Below, piece after piece: positions 25,606 to 34,068 of a stretch of DNA of 64,000 bases. The notes below the pieces were generated by a model. That model saw nothing but the letters and a program-made list of their open reading frames with translations. It made no database searches and was not told the origin of the DNA. The stretch comes from RPQJ01 sp963732415 (GTDB lineage: Bacteria; Pseudomonadota; Gammaproteobacteria; Steroidobacterales; Steroidobacteraceae): assembly GCA_963732415.1 (NCBI GenBank), contig CAVSZK010000008.1, positions 113,953-177,952 on the forward strand, read 5' to 3'. Within the stretch, counting starts at the first letter, position 1. The number at the start of each line of letters is the position of its first letter. Made by a program: the position numbers and the translations under genes.

Positions 25606-27965
25606 CTGCCGCTTCCGCCCAGCGCGCGCGCCGCATGGTCGCGGAATTCACTCGCCGGCTGGAAGCCGACGACGCGGAAATCCCTGCGCTCGGCTCCTTC
25701 GGCCGCAAAGAACACGATGGTCGGCGGGCCGAGGATGCCGAAGTGCTCGAGCAGCGCCTGGTCCACGTCGTCGTTAGCGGTAACGTCGGCCTGCAGCAGC
25801 ACGGCGGAGGCGAGTTCGGCCTGCACGGCGGGATCCGTGAAGGTCTGGTCTTCCATTTCCTTGCAGGACACACACCAGTCGGCATAGAAATCCAGCATCA
25901 ACGGACGACCGGCAGCTTGTGCCGCGGCCAGTTCGCGCTCGAAGTCGGCCACCGACTTGATGCGCTTCAGTTCAAGCCTGTGCTCGGTGGCTTCGCCGCC
26001 ACCGTGGCCGACCACGCCTGCCAGCGGTTGCAGCGGGTCGCTGCGACCGGCCAGCGCGCCGACCAGCATCAGTACGCCGTACACGAGTGCGAGCACGCCG
26101 AAACCGCGACGCACGGCGACGGCCAGGCGCTTCGGGTCCTTGTCGCCCATCGTCAGCAGGCAGTAGCCCGAGACGAACGCGAGCGCGGCCCACAGCGCCA
26201 GCGTCAGTGGCCCGGGCAGGATGCGGCCGAGCATCCATACCGCGACGCCCAGCATCATCACGCCGAACGCCGACTTGACCGCGTCCATCCAGGCGCCGGC
26301 TTTCGGCAGCAGCCGTCCGGCGGACGCGCCGACCAGCAGCAATGGCGCGCCCATGCCCAGGCTCAGCGCGAACAGCGCCGCGCCGCCGCGGAACACGTTG
26401 CCGCTCTGCCCGATCACCGCCAGTGCGGCGACCAGCGGTGGCGCCACGCAGGCCGTGACGATCAGCGACGAGAGCGCGCCCATCACCGCGGTTCCGACCA
26501 GGGTGCCCTGTTTCTGGCGGTTGCTCAGGCCCGTGACGCGTTCCTGGAACGCGGCGGGAACCTGCAGGTTGAATACCCCGAACATCCCGAGCGCCAGCAG
26601 CACGAACAGCCCCGCGAACACGACGATGATCCACGGCTGCTGGAAGAAAGCCTGCGCCTGCCGGCCCGCGGCCGCGAACGCCGCGCCGGCCACGGTGTAG
26701 GTAAGCGCCATGCCGAGCACGTAGGCGAGCGACAGCGAGAATGCGCGACCGCGCGAAACCGGCCGGTCACGCCCGGCGCCCACGATGATTCCCGACAGGA
26801 TCGGGACCATCGGCAGCACGCAGGGCGTGAACGCGAGCAGCAGGCCCGCGCCGAAGAAGGTCGCAAGCACCGCGAGCAGGCTGCCGCTGCGGATCTTGTC
26901 GGCCAGCGCGTCCTGCGTCGATCGCATCGGGCCCGTGTCCGCGACGCCCGGGTCGCGCGGGGCAGGCGACGCGCCGGGTGCCGCGAGTTGGACCTGCACG
27001 GTCTTGTGGGTTGGCGGGTAGCAGAGTCCCGCCTCGGCGCAGCCCTGGTAGCCGACGTCCAGCGTGATGTCGCGGCTGCCAGCGGCCGCGGCAACCGGCA
27101 CGTCGGCGTCCATCCGGCCGAAGAACACGACCTGGTCGCCGAAATACTCATCGTGCTTCACCTCGCCGCCAGGAATCGACGGCGTGCCGAGCTGCGCGTT
27201 GCCGGCTGCAACAGCGACCGTCACCTTGTCACGGTAGAGGTAGTAGCCGTCCGCGATGTCCCAGTGCAGCGTGATGCGGTCAGGGCTGTCGCTGGTCGCG
27301 GTCAGCACGAACGCCTGGTCCACGTGGAGCAGGTCGCTTTCCGACAGCTTGCCGCCGCCGAACAATCGCTTGAGGTTGAAGCCGCCACCCTGGGCGACGG
27401 GGGGGCTGGTGCCGGCGTCCGCGGCAGCGGTCGCCGCCCCGGCAGGCTTCGCGTCCGAAGCCGTCGCCCCGTTGGTTGTCGGATCCTTGGCCGCTGCGTC
27501 GGCGCCGGCCTGCGCAGCGGCGTTCGGCATTTCGACACGTGTCGTCCAGGTCTGCGGCGGATAGCACAGGCCCGCGTCTGCGCATCCCTGCAATTTCAGT
27601 TGCAGGTCGAACGCGCGTGGCTCGCCGTCGTAGGTGACCTTCGACGCCACCGTGATCGGCCCGCGGTAGATCACCTGCTTGCCGAAGTATTCGTCCTCGT
27701 GGTCCTCGCCCGCCGGCATGCGCGCAGTGCCGATGGTGACCCCGGGCGTCGTCGAGCCGAGCGACATGCGGTCGCGATAGAGGTAGTAGCCCTTGGCGAT
27801 GTCGTAGCGCACGACGACTTCGTCACCCGCGACCGCCGCTGTGAACTGATAGGCCTGCTTGGCCGGCAGGATGTCCTGCTGCTGCGCGGCGGCAGGGCCG
27901 GTCGCGAGCCAGGGCAGCGCGAGCAGGGCGAACAGGCGAGTGGCGACGGCAACGGGTCTTTTCAT
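25602..27965 (-). CDS. dsbD: Thiol:disulfide interchange protein DsbD with duplicated alpha domain
   Basis: Carries electrons from cytoplasmic thioredoxin across the inner membrane to periplasmic proteins. From the ATG at 27965 it has 787 residues, about 200 more than E. coli DsbD. It has a signal peptide ending TGPAAAQ. The first DsbD-alpha-like domain (about 30-150) has CADAGLCYPP; a linker follows; the second (about 190-330) has CAEAGLCYPP. The eight-helix CcdA-like core has the two redox Cys contexts FTPCVLPMVP and VTACVAPPL. A C-terminal thioredoxin domain has CVSC near residue 697. The upstream extension to 28028 is rejected because it would precede the signal peptide. Confidence 0.92.
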   Translation of the reverse strand: MKRPVAVATRLFALLALPWLATGPAAAQQQDILPAKQAYQFTAAVAGDEVVVRYDIAKGYYLYRDRMSLGSTTPGVTIGTARMPAGEDHEDEYFGKQVIYRGPITVASKVTYDGEPRAFDLQLKLQGCADAGLCYPPQTWTTRVEMPNAAAQAGADAAAKDPTTNGATASDAKPAGAATAAADAGTSPPVAQGGGFNLKRLFGGGKLSESDLLHVDQAFVLTATSDSPDRITLHWDIADGYYLYRDKVTVAVAAGNAQLGTPSIPGGEVKHDEYFGDQVVFFGRMDADVPVAAAAGSRDITLDVGYQGCAEAGLCYPPTHKTVQVQLAAPGASPAPRDPGVADTGPMRSTQDALADKIRSGSLLAVLATFFGAGLLLAFTPCVLPMVPILSGIIVGAGRDRPVSRGRAFSLSLAYVLGMALTYTVAGAAFAAAGRQAQAFFQQPWIIVVFAGLFVLLALGMFGVFNLQVPAAFQERVTGLSNRQKQGTLVGTAVMGALSSLIVTACVAPPLVAALAVIGQSGNVFRGGAALFALSLGMGAPLLLVGASAGRLLPKAGAWMDAVKSAFGVMMLGVAVWMLGRILPGPLTLALWAALAFVSGYCLLTMGDKDPKRLAVAVRRGFGVLALVYGVLMLVGALAGRSDPLQPLAGVVGHGGGEATEHRLELKRIKSVADFERELAAAQAAGRPLMLDFYADWCVSCKEMEDQTFTDPAVQAELASAVLLQADVTANDDVDQALLEHFGILGPPTIVFFAAEGAERRDFRVVGFQPASEFRDHAARALGGSGR

Positions 27966-28150
27966 GGATAAACGGCTCACGGACGAACAGCGGTCGAGCG
28001 AGGTCGGCATCATGCCCGGCCGGGCCACCGTCCGCGACCTGTCTTCGGGGCTTCTATGGACCGGATTCCGGAATTTACGTTCAAACGGAGTCGCGGGCGG
28101 TGCCGGGACCCGGCGGGGCGGCCCCTGAAGGCACTTCCAGCCATATTTTC

Positions 28151-28232
28151 GAGCTCCCGCCGGGTTAATTTGAGCTCCCAGGGGGTTAAAACGAGCCGCC
28201 GGGCTTGAATTCGGCCCGACACCACCTATTAT
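28151..28232 (+). promoter_or_regulatory. groESL promoter with upstream direct repeats
   Basis: TTGAAT (28205-28210) and TATTAT (28227-28232) are separated by 16 bp and form a good sigma70 promoter whose start would fall inside the CIRCE element. Upstream, GAGCTCCC...GGGTTAA occurs at 28151 and 28172 with a 21-bp period and 15 of 20 positions identical. The rest of 27966-28315 shows no gene. Confidence 0.6.
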
Positions 28233-28258
28233 TAGCAGTCAACCGGGGTGAGTGCTAA
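28232..28258 (+). promoter_or_regulatory. CIRCE operator (HrcA-binding inverted repeat)
   Basis: TTAGCAGTC-N9-GAGTGCTAA matches the CIRCE consensus (TTAGCACTC-N9-GAGTGCTAA) with a single mismatch in the left arm. It starts at the last base of the -10 box and precedes groES by about 58 nt, the usual place for HrcA repression of groESL. hrcA itself is not in this window. Confidence 0.88.
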
Positions 28259-28315
28259 CACTCCCCCGCGATTCCCCTTAGGCTGAACTTAGCCACCAAC
28301 ACGGAGATTTCAGCA

Positions 28316-28618
28316 ATGGCTGACAAGTTGAAGATTCGCCCGCTGCACGACCGAGTGATCATCCAGCGGCTCGACGCCGAGACCAAGTCGCCCGGCGGCA
28401 TCGTGATCCCCGACTCCGCCGCCGAGAAGCCGATCCGCGGCAAGGTCGTCGCCGTGGGCAAGGGCAAGATCCTGGAAAACGGCAACGTCCGTCCGCTCGA
28501 CGTGAAGGTCGGCGACCACATCCTGTTCGGCAAGTACAGCGGAACCGAGGTGAAGGTCGATGGCGAGGAATACCTCGTCATGCGCGAGGAAGACGTGATG
28601 GCGGTGCTCGAGAAGTAA
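28316..28618 (+). CDS. groES: Co-chaperonin GroES
   Basis: Lid of the GroEL folding chamber. The 100-residue protein (typical 95-97) has KIRPLHDRVIIQRL at the start, the mobile-loop region ETKSPGGIVIPDSA, and ends with VKVDGEEYLVMREEDVMAVLE. It is followed after 45 nt by groEL. Expression is probably controlled by the CIRCE element just upstream. Confidence 0.98.
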   Translation: MADKLKIRPLHDRVIIQRLDAETKSPGGIVIPDSAAEKPIRGKVVAVGKGKILENGNVRPLDVKVGDHILFGKYSGTEVKVDGEEYLVMREEDVMAVLEK

Positions 28619-28663
28619 CCGCCCGCCCTTAAGAATACCCAACGAATCCTGGAGAACACTGCA

Positions 28664-30319
<1,656 letters not shown>

Positions 30320-30322
30320 GAA

Positions 30323-30350
30323 GAGGTGCCGGTGTTACGGTTTCGGTAAC
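30323..30350. repeat. R1 repeat between groEL and its terminator
   Basis: One R1 copy in the GGTGCC-first orientation begins 3 nt after the groEL stop codon, containing the full GTTAC-N7-GTAAC core. It would be transcribed as part of the groEL 3' untranslated region. Confidence 0.8.
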
Positions 30351-30376
30351 CGTCTCGGCGAAACGACGAGAAGAAG

Positions 30377-30406
30377 AGGGCCGGCGGAAACGCCGGCCCT
30401 TTTTTA
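30377..30406 (+). terminator. Intrinsic terminator of groESL
   Basis: Perfect 10-bp stem AGGGCCGGCG / CGCCGGCCCT around a GAAA tetraloop, followed by a run of T. It is a textbook Rho-independent terminator 58 nt after groEL. Confidence 0.93.
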
Positions 30407-30427
30407 TGCCTGCGTAATAGGCACCGA

Positions 30428-30820
30428 TCAGGGATCGACGATGATCTTCGGGTCAAGTACCTTGCCGTCGACTTCGACGTCGTACTTGTAGGGCGTCGGA
30501 GCGTCGCCCTTCACCGCATCGGCCTTGACTGTTCCCTCGACGCTGGCGCCCTTCTTGTCGGACCAGTCGAACGGCGAACCCTCGTCACCGGTGAACTGCA
30601 CCTTGAATTCCTTCGATCCGGCGAACACCCAGTGGACCGTGTCGCCCACACAGGCGTTGACGGTGTCCGGGTCAACGGCCGGTTGGCCGGCATTGTCGAC
30701 CTTCACCTTGATCTTGATCTTCTTGCCAGTCGACTCGCAGGCATCCGCGTGCGCGGCGAAGCCCAGCGCCAGAACGGTGCCGCACGCCAGGGCGGCTAGA
30801 AACGACGGTGTGCGTGACAT
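30428..30820 (-). CDS. Exported small protein with cupredoxin-like pattern, unknown function
   Basis: A 130-residue protein from the ATG at 30820, supported by GGGAGA upstream. The signal peptide is residues 1-25 (LAALACGTVLALGFAAHA). The mature part is beta-rich with Cys in ACESTGKKIKIKVKV and NACVGDTVHW, likely a disulfide. The run VNACVGDTVHWVFAG resembles the beginning of cupredoxin-type domains, but I see no His/Cys/Met copper cluster. Convergent with groEL, divergent from the next gene. Confidence 0.6.
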   Translation of the reverse strand: MSRTPSFLAALACGTVLALGFAAHADACESTGKKIKIKVKVDNAGQPAVDPDTVNACVGDTVHWVFAGSKEFKVQFTGDEGSPFDWSDKKGASVEGTVKADAVKGDAPTPYKYDVEVDGKVLDPKIIVDP

Positions 30821-30897
30821 ATTGGTTCTCCCTTTCCCATTATTCTGAACGTCAGGACTATACACGCCAGACGGCGCGCGTCGGCTATGCTCGCGGC

Positions 30898-31320
30898 ATG
30901 CAACTCGCCTGGCTGTCGCTCGCCATCGCCTGCACGGTGGCCTATCACATCGTGCTGAAGCTCACGCCGGCCAGCGCGAACCCGCTGCTGTCACTGCTGG
31001 TGACCTACGCGGCGGTGGCCGCGCTGTTCGGTGTGCTGCTGCTGGCTGCGCCCGGCGCGTTCGAGTGGCGGCAGGAGATCCGGCAACTCAACTGGACCGC
31101 CGTCGCGCTGGCCGTCGTGATCGTCGGGCTCGATCTCGGGTTCCTGTTTCTGTATCGCAGCGGGTATGCCGTCAGCCTGGGCGCGCTGGTGACCCAGTCG
31201 GCGGCCGCGCTGCTGCTGCTGTTCGTCGGCATCGCCGTATTCCGTGAGCGGCTGAGCATGGCCAATGCGGTTGGGCTGGTGCTGTGCATCGCGGGGCTGT
31301 GGCTGGTGAACCGCCGGTAG
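30898..31320 (+). CDS. Small EamA/DMT-type membrane protein
   Basis: A 140-residue protein with four hydrophobic helices, equal to half of a typical EamA transporter. The last helices read GALVTQSAAALLLLFVGIAVFRERLSMANAVGLVLC, close to the end of EamA domains. Half-size DMT proteins work as dimers. The start at 30898 is the first ATG compatible with a membrane helix; the upstream frame overlaps the divergent gene's leader. An R1 repeat starts 13 nt after its stop. Confidence 0.72.
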   Translation: MQLAWLSLAIACTVAYHIVLKLTPASANPLLSLLVTYAAVAALFGVLLLAAPGAFEWRQEIRQLNWTAVALAVVIVGLDLGFLFLYRSGYAVSLGALVTQSAAALLLLFVGIAVFRERLSMANAVGLVLCIAGLWLVNRR

Positions 31321-31333
31321 GAAGGGGAAGGGG

Positions 31334-31366
31334 GAAGGTGCCGGTGTTACGGTTTCGGTAACTCGG
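31334..31366. repeat. R1 repeat flanking the RAYT gene, 3' side
   Basis: Full-length R1 copy in the GGTGCC-first orientation, ending 10 nt from the stop of the RAYT transposase gene. Together with the oppositely oriented copy at 32349-32378 it brackets that gene as an inverted pair. Confidence 0.85.
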
Positions 31367-31375
31367 CAGCGGTAG

Positions 31376-32266
31376 TTACCGCAGGCGAAGCAGCAGGTCG
31401 CTGAGAGTTGACGGTGATCGCCCAAGGTGCCTGGCGACCTCCGTGAGATTCGCCGCGCCCTCGCGCAACGCCCGACGAGCGATCTCGGTCCGTGCCCGGA
31501 CCAGCGGACCGAGTCGCCGTCGTGAGGCCAGGGCCTCCACGGCCACGCCGTATTCGATCGCGACTTCCGCGGTGATCGCGTCGAGACTACGCGGCCCCGC
31601 CGCGCGGTCGGTCGTGGAGGGCCCGGGCCCGGCCCCCGTCGCAGGTGTCGGCGAGTGGCGCTTCCCCGAACCCGGAGCGCTGCATCGAGCCGTGACGACG
31701 ACCTGGTCCTGCTCCGACGCGTCCGGCACCTCGCCCAGGTATCGCCCGTACGCCAGGCGCGCCGTGGCGGCCGGCGCGCCGAACACCGCGAGGACCGCGT
31801 CGACACGGAGCCAGTCGGGGCGGGCGCCCCCGAGGTACGCACGATGACTGCTCCACGGATAGTCGCGCGGATCGGCCACCATGCGCGCGCGGACAGGATT
31901 GAGGTGGATGTAACGCACGAGTGCCAGCAGGTAGCGATCCGCATCCACCAGTCGGGCGCGGTAGCGCCGCTCAAAAAGGTGCCCGGTCGTCGGTATGGGT
32001 CGCTGCAGCTGGCGGGCGTAACGGGAGGCGAGTACGCGCATCAGGTCGCCGAGCGGCGCGTTGGCAACCTGGACCGCGAGGTGGACGTGATTCGGCATCC
32101 AGCAGTAGGCGACCAGGCTTGCGCCGTAGCGGTCGAGCGCCTCGGCCAGGATCGCCTCGAAGCACAGGTAGTCAACTCGACCACCGAAGATGGGCTGGCG
32201 GTGATTGCCTCGCAGCATGGCATGGTACAAACCGCCGCGGACGTGCAGGCGACGCTGTCGTGGCAT
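31376..32266 (-). CDS. REP-associated tyrosine transposase (RAYT, TnpA_REP family)
   Basis: Single-strand-type Y1 HUH transposase, 296 residues. The HUH motif is H60-V61-H62 in WMPNHVHLAV, the candidate catalytic Tyr is Tyr83 in ASRYARQL, and typical RAYT blocks follow: GHLFERRYRARLVD and YIHLNPVRARMV. The C-terminal region (about 225-296) resembles a DnaA-domain-IV-type helix-turn-helix (EVARHLGRSPSTLSDLL), a known RAYT fusion. RAYTs are domesticated enzymes thought to spread REP/REPIN palindromes. The R1 repeats on both sides are the obvious substrate. No terminal inverted repeats of an insertion sequence are seen. Confidence 0.88.
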   Translation of the reverse strand: MPRQRRLHVRGGLYHAMLRGNHRQPIFGGRVDYLCFEAILAEALDRYGASLVAYCWMPNHVHLAVQVANAPLGDLMRVLASRYARQLQRPIPTTGHLFERRYRARLVDADRYLLALVRYIHLNPVRARMVADPRDYPWSSHRAYLGGARPDWLRVDAVLAVFGAPAATARLAYGRYLGEVPDASEQDQVVVTARCSAPGSGKRHSPTPATGAGPGPSTTDRAAGPRSLDAITAEVAIEYGVAVEALASRRRLGPLVRARTEIARRALREGAANLTEVARHLGRSPSTLSDLLLRLR

Positions 32267-32348
32267 CAGATGGTCCTTCCCTGGACGACCTGGCGATCAT
32301 GGCTGCTTCGGTTGGCCGTCACCCGGTGAAAATTGCGCGGATTCGCCT

Positions 32349-32378
32349 AATTACCGAAACCGTAGCACCGGCACCTTC
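32349..32378. repeat. R1 repeat flanking the RAYT gene, 5' side
   Basis: R1 copy in the opposite orientation to the one at 31334, with one change in the core (GTAGC for GTAAC). It lies about 83 nt upstream of the RAYT start. Confidence 0.8.
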
Positions 32379-32400
32379 GCCCCTTCGCCCGCTCTTCGTC

Positions 32401-32431
32401 CAGTTACCGAAACCGTAACACCGGCACCTTC
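32401..32431. repeat. R1 repeat between RAYT and vapB-like gene
   Basis: Full-length copy, same orientation as 32349-32378, separated from it by 22 nt. It ends about 24 nt before the palindrome upstream of the antitoxin gene. Confidence 0.82.
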
Positions 32432-32454
32432 TTCCTCCGGATTGACGGCCACCA

Positions 32455-32468
32455 ATTACCGCGGTAAT
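32455..32468. promoter_or_regulatory. Palindromic candidate operator of the vapBC-like operon
   Basis: ATTACCGCGGTAAT is a perfect 14-bp palindrome ending 9 nt before the antitoxin ATG. AbrB-type antitoxins bind palindromes over their own promoters, so autoregulation is likely. The binding itself is inferred. Confidence 0.55.
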
Positions 32469-32477
32469 GTGTTGTTC

Positions 32478-32741
32478 ATGGCCAGCATTCAATCCAAGGT
32501 AACGGCGCAGGGGCAGATTTCCGTGCCGGCCGAGGTCCGGCGGCAGCTGGGAGTGGGCCCCGGGGCCGTACTCGTCTGGGAATGGCGGGACGGCGCGTTT
32601 GTCGTGCGACGGGAAGGGAAGCGCAGCTCGGCAGACATTCATGCGGCGGTGTTCGGCACGACGAAGCCCGTGAGGGGCAAGACGACCGACGTAAAGGCGG
32701 GGGTTCGCAAGTACATCCGCCAGCGGCATGCGCGCGGTTGA
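32478..32741 (+). CDS. vapB: AbrB/SpoVT-type antitoxin (VapB-like)
   Basis: An 87-residue protein. The N-terminal swapped-hairpin domain reads SKVTAQGQISVPAEVRRQLG followed by PGAVLVWEW. The C-terminal part (KPVRGKTTDVKAGVRKYIRQR) is the probable toxin-binding tail. The open frame extends upstream through the repeats, but the ATG at 32478 gives the standard domain start. It overlaps the PIN toxin gene by 14 nt. Confidence 0.85.
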   Translation: MASIQSKVTAQGQISVPAEVRRQLGVGPGAVLVWEWRDGAFVVRREGKRSSADIHAAVFGTTKPVRGKTTDVKAGVRKYIRQRHARG

Positions 32742-33108
32742 TACCAATCTCCTCGTAAGGTTGATCGTGCGGGACGATCCGGCGCAGGTCGCGGCGGCCG
32801 AGGCGTTTGTCGCGACGGGCGCCTGGGTATCGCAGCTGGTGCTCGCGGAGACGATATGGGTGCTCGACGCGGTGCACGAGCGCTCCGCAGCGCAGCTCGC
32901 CGCGGCGATAGAAATGCTGCTCGAGCACGAACACCTGTCCGTCCAGGACGCGGACGTGGTCGCGAAGGCGCTCGAGCATTTCCGGCGACGCCCGGTCCTG
33001 GGGTTTTCCGACTGTCTGGTACTCGAGATCGCCCGCAAGGCAGGCCACCTGCCGCTCGGGACATTCGATCGACAATTGTCGCGGCTCGAGGGCGCAGAGC
33101 GGCCGTGA
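32728..33108 (+). CDS. vapC: PIN-domain ribonuclease toxin (VapC-like)
   Basis: A 126-residue PIN protein with the acidic metal-binding residues in place: Asp5 in RAVDTNLLVR, Glu in LAETIWVLD, and Asp in GFSDCLVLEIA, plus LGTFDRQLSRL at the end. VapC toxins cleave tRNA or rRNA and are held inactive by the co-encoded antitoxin. Overlap with the antitoxin gene ensures coupled translation. It is surrounded by R1 repeats. Confidence 0.87.
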   Translation: MRAVDTNLLVRLIVRDDPAQVAAAEAFVATGAWVSQLVLAETIWVLDAVHERSAAQLAAAIEMLLEHEHLSVQDADVVAKALEHFRRRPVLGFSDCLVLEIARKAGHLPLGTFDRQLSRLEGAERP

Positions 33109-33191
33109 TTTCAGGCGACCCCACGTTGATGATTGCCGGCGCAGCAGCCTGCCAGGCCTGCGTGCCCGGGTTGATATTGCCCTGCGGTCGT

Positions 33192-33215
33192 CCGAAACCG
33201 TAACACCGGCACTTT
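33192..33215. repeat. Truncated R1 repeat downstream of vapC
   Basis: A copy lacking the first few bases and the last C-rich end, in the same orientation as those at 32.4 kb. Confidence 0.7.
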
Positions 33216-33236
33216 TAGCCTAGCGGCAGCTTCGCC

Positions 33237-33292
33237 CAGTTACCGAAACCGGCAGCTTCGCCCAGTTACCGAAACCGTAACACCGGCACCTC
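33237..33292. repeat. R1 repeats (one partial, one full) at the arsC 3' end
   Basis: A partial copy (33237-33252) is followed by a full copy (33263-33292) that ends exactly at the arsC stop codon region. Separating sequence GGCAGCTTCGCC is also found just before the partial copy, pointing to local slippage or duplication. Confidence 0.75.
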
Positions 33293-33633
33293 TACAGCAG
33301 CTCGAGCACGACCTCGCTCGGCCGGCAAAGCCGTACGCCCTTCGGGGTGCACACGATCGGGCGATTGACCAGCACCGGGTGCTCGACCATTGCGGCCAGC
33401 AGGGCCTCGTCGTCGACAGACGGATCCAGCAGGCCGAGTTCCTCGGCCGGTGAGTTTTTCGTCCTCAGCGCCTCGCGCGGTGTGAGGTTCGCGGCCGCGA
33501 ACAGTCCCAGCAACTGCGCGCGTGTCCAACCGGTCGTGAGGTATTCGATGACGACCGGCGTGTGGCCCGCCGCCTCGATCAAAGCCAATGCGCCGCGCGA
33601 CGTGCCGCAGGCGGGGTTGTGGTAGATGACCAT
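33292..33633 (-). CDS. arsC: Arsenate reductase, glutaredoxin type (ArsC)
   Basis: Cytoplasmic enzyme reducing arsenate to arsenite with glutathione/glutaredoxin. The 113-residue protein has the catalytic Cys in NPACGTSRGAL, and the arginine-bearing block NRPIVCTPKGVRLCRPSEVVLELL typical of the R773-type ArsC. No arsB, arsR or acr3 gene lies nearby, so it stands alone in the R1 patch. Some ArsC-fold proteins (YffB) have no arsenate activity, which is the main alternative. Confidence 0.85.
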   Translation of the reverse strand: MVIYHNPACGTSRGALALIEAAGHTPVVIEYLTTGWTRAQLLGLFAAANLTPREALRTKNSPAEELGLLDPSVDDEALLAAMVEHPVLVNRPIVCTPKGVRLCRPSEVVLELL

Positions 33634-33644
33634 CGTCTTCGCCT

Positions 33645-33675
33645 CAGTTATCGAAACCGTAACACCGGCACCTTC
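33645..33675. repeat. R1 repeat upstream of arsC
   Basis: Near full-length copy with a single core change (GTTATC for GTTACC), in the same orientation as the others between 32.3 and 33.3 kb. Confidence 0.8.
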
Positions 33676-33693
33676 GCCTTCGCCCCTTCGCCC

Positions 33694-34014
33694 CTACCTC
33701 TTCTCTCCTCGAGCCCAGCCCGACGGCGGCATGGCCTCGAAGAACATCTGCACACGGTGCAGCAGATGGTTGCGGTCCGCCCAGGCCATTTGCTCCCGCA
33801 GCCGCTCGGTCTTGTCTTCCTCCGTCGGGTCGTGCTCGAGCGAGTGGGTGAGCGGCGGAGGCGGCGGTGTCCGACCGCGCTTCTCCGCTTCCTCGTCGAG
33901 CATCTGCCCGAGCCGTTCCCAGTAGCGCGGCGTCGGGTAGGCCTTGCCGCGAATCTGGTAGTGCAGCAGCAGCCGGTCGGCGCGGCTCGTGGACTTGAAT
34001 GTCGGCATTTTCAC
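33694..34014 (-). CDS. Conserved-looking hypothetical protein, soluble
   Basis: A 106-residue charged protein with no signal or membrane segment. It begins MKMPTFKSTSRADRLLLHYQ, has a Pro run (RTPPPPPLTH) in the middle and ends FFEAMPPSGWARGEKR. Even codon-position composition and an ordinary amino-acid profile support coding. I do not recognise a named family. It lies between arsC and rarD on the same strand, with an R1 copy just downstream. Confidence 0.6.
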   Translation of the reverse strand: MKMPTFKSTSRADRLLLHYQIRGKAYPTPRYWERLGQMLDEEAEKRGRTPPPPPLTHSLEHDPTEEDKTERLREQMAWADRNHLLHRVQMFFEAMPPSGWARGEKR

Positions 34015-34068
34015 GTGGCCTGAGGCAAATGCATTACCGGGCGACTAGCGTAACCGCTTCCCCGTCGG

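Noticed and set aside
25494..27971. Plus-strand open frame of 825 codons opposite dsbD
   Set aside because: His/Arg/Gln-rich shadow of DsbD and the TlpA-like gene; no recognisable domain or ribosome-binding site.
31334..32378. Complete insertion sequence around the transposase
   Set aside because: The flanking R1 copies are the dispersed repeat, not unique terminal inverted repeats with target duplications; the protein is RAYT-type, not an IS200/IS605 TnpA with its usual ends.
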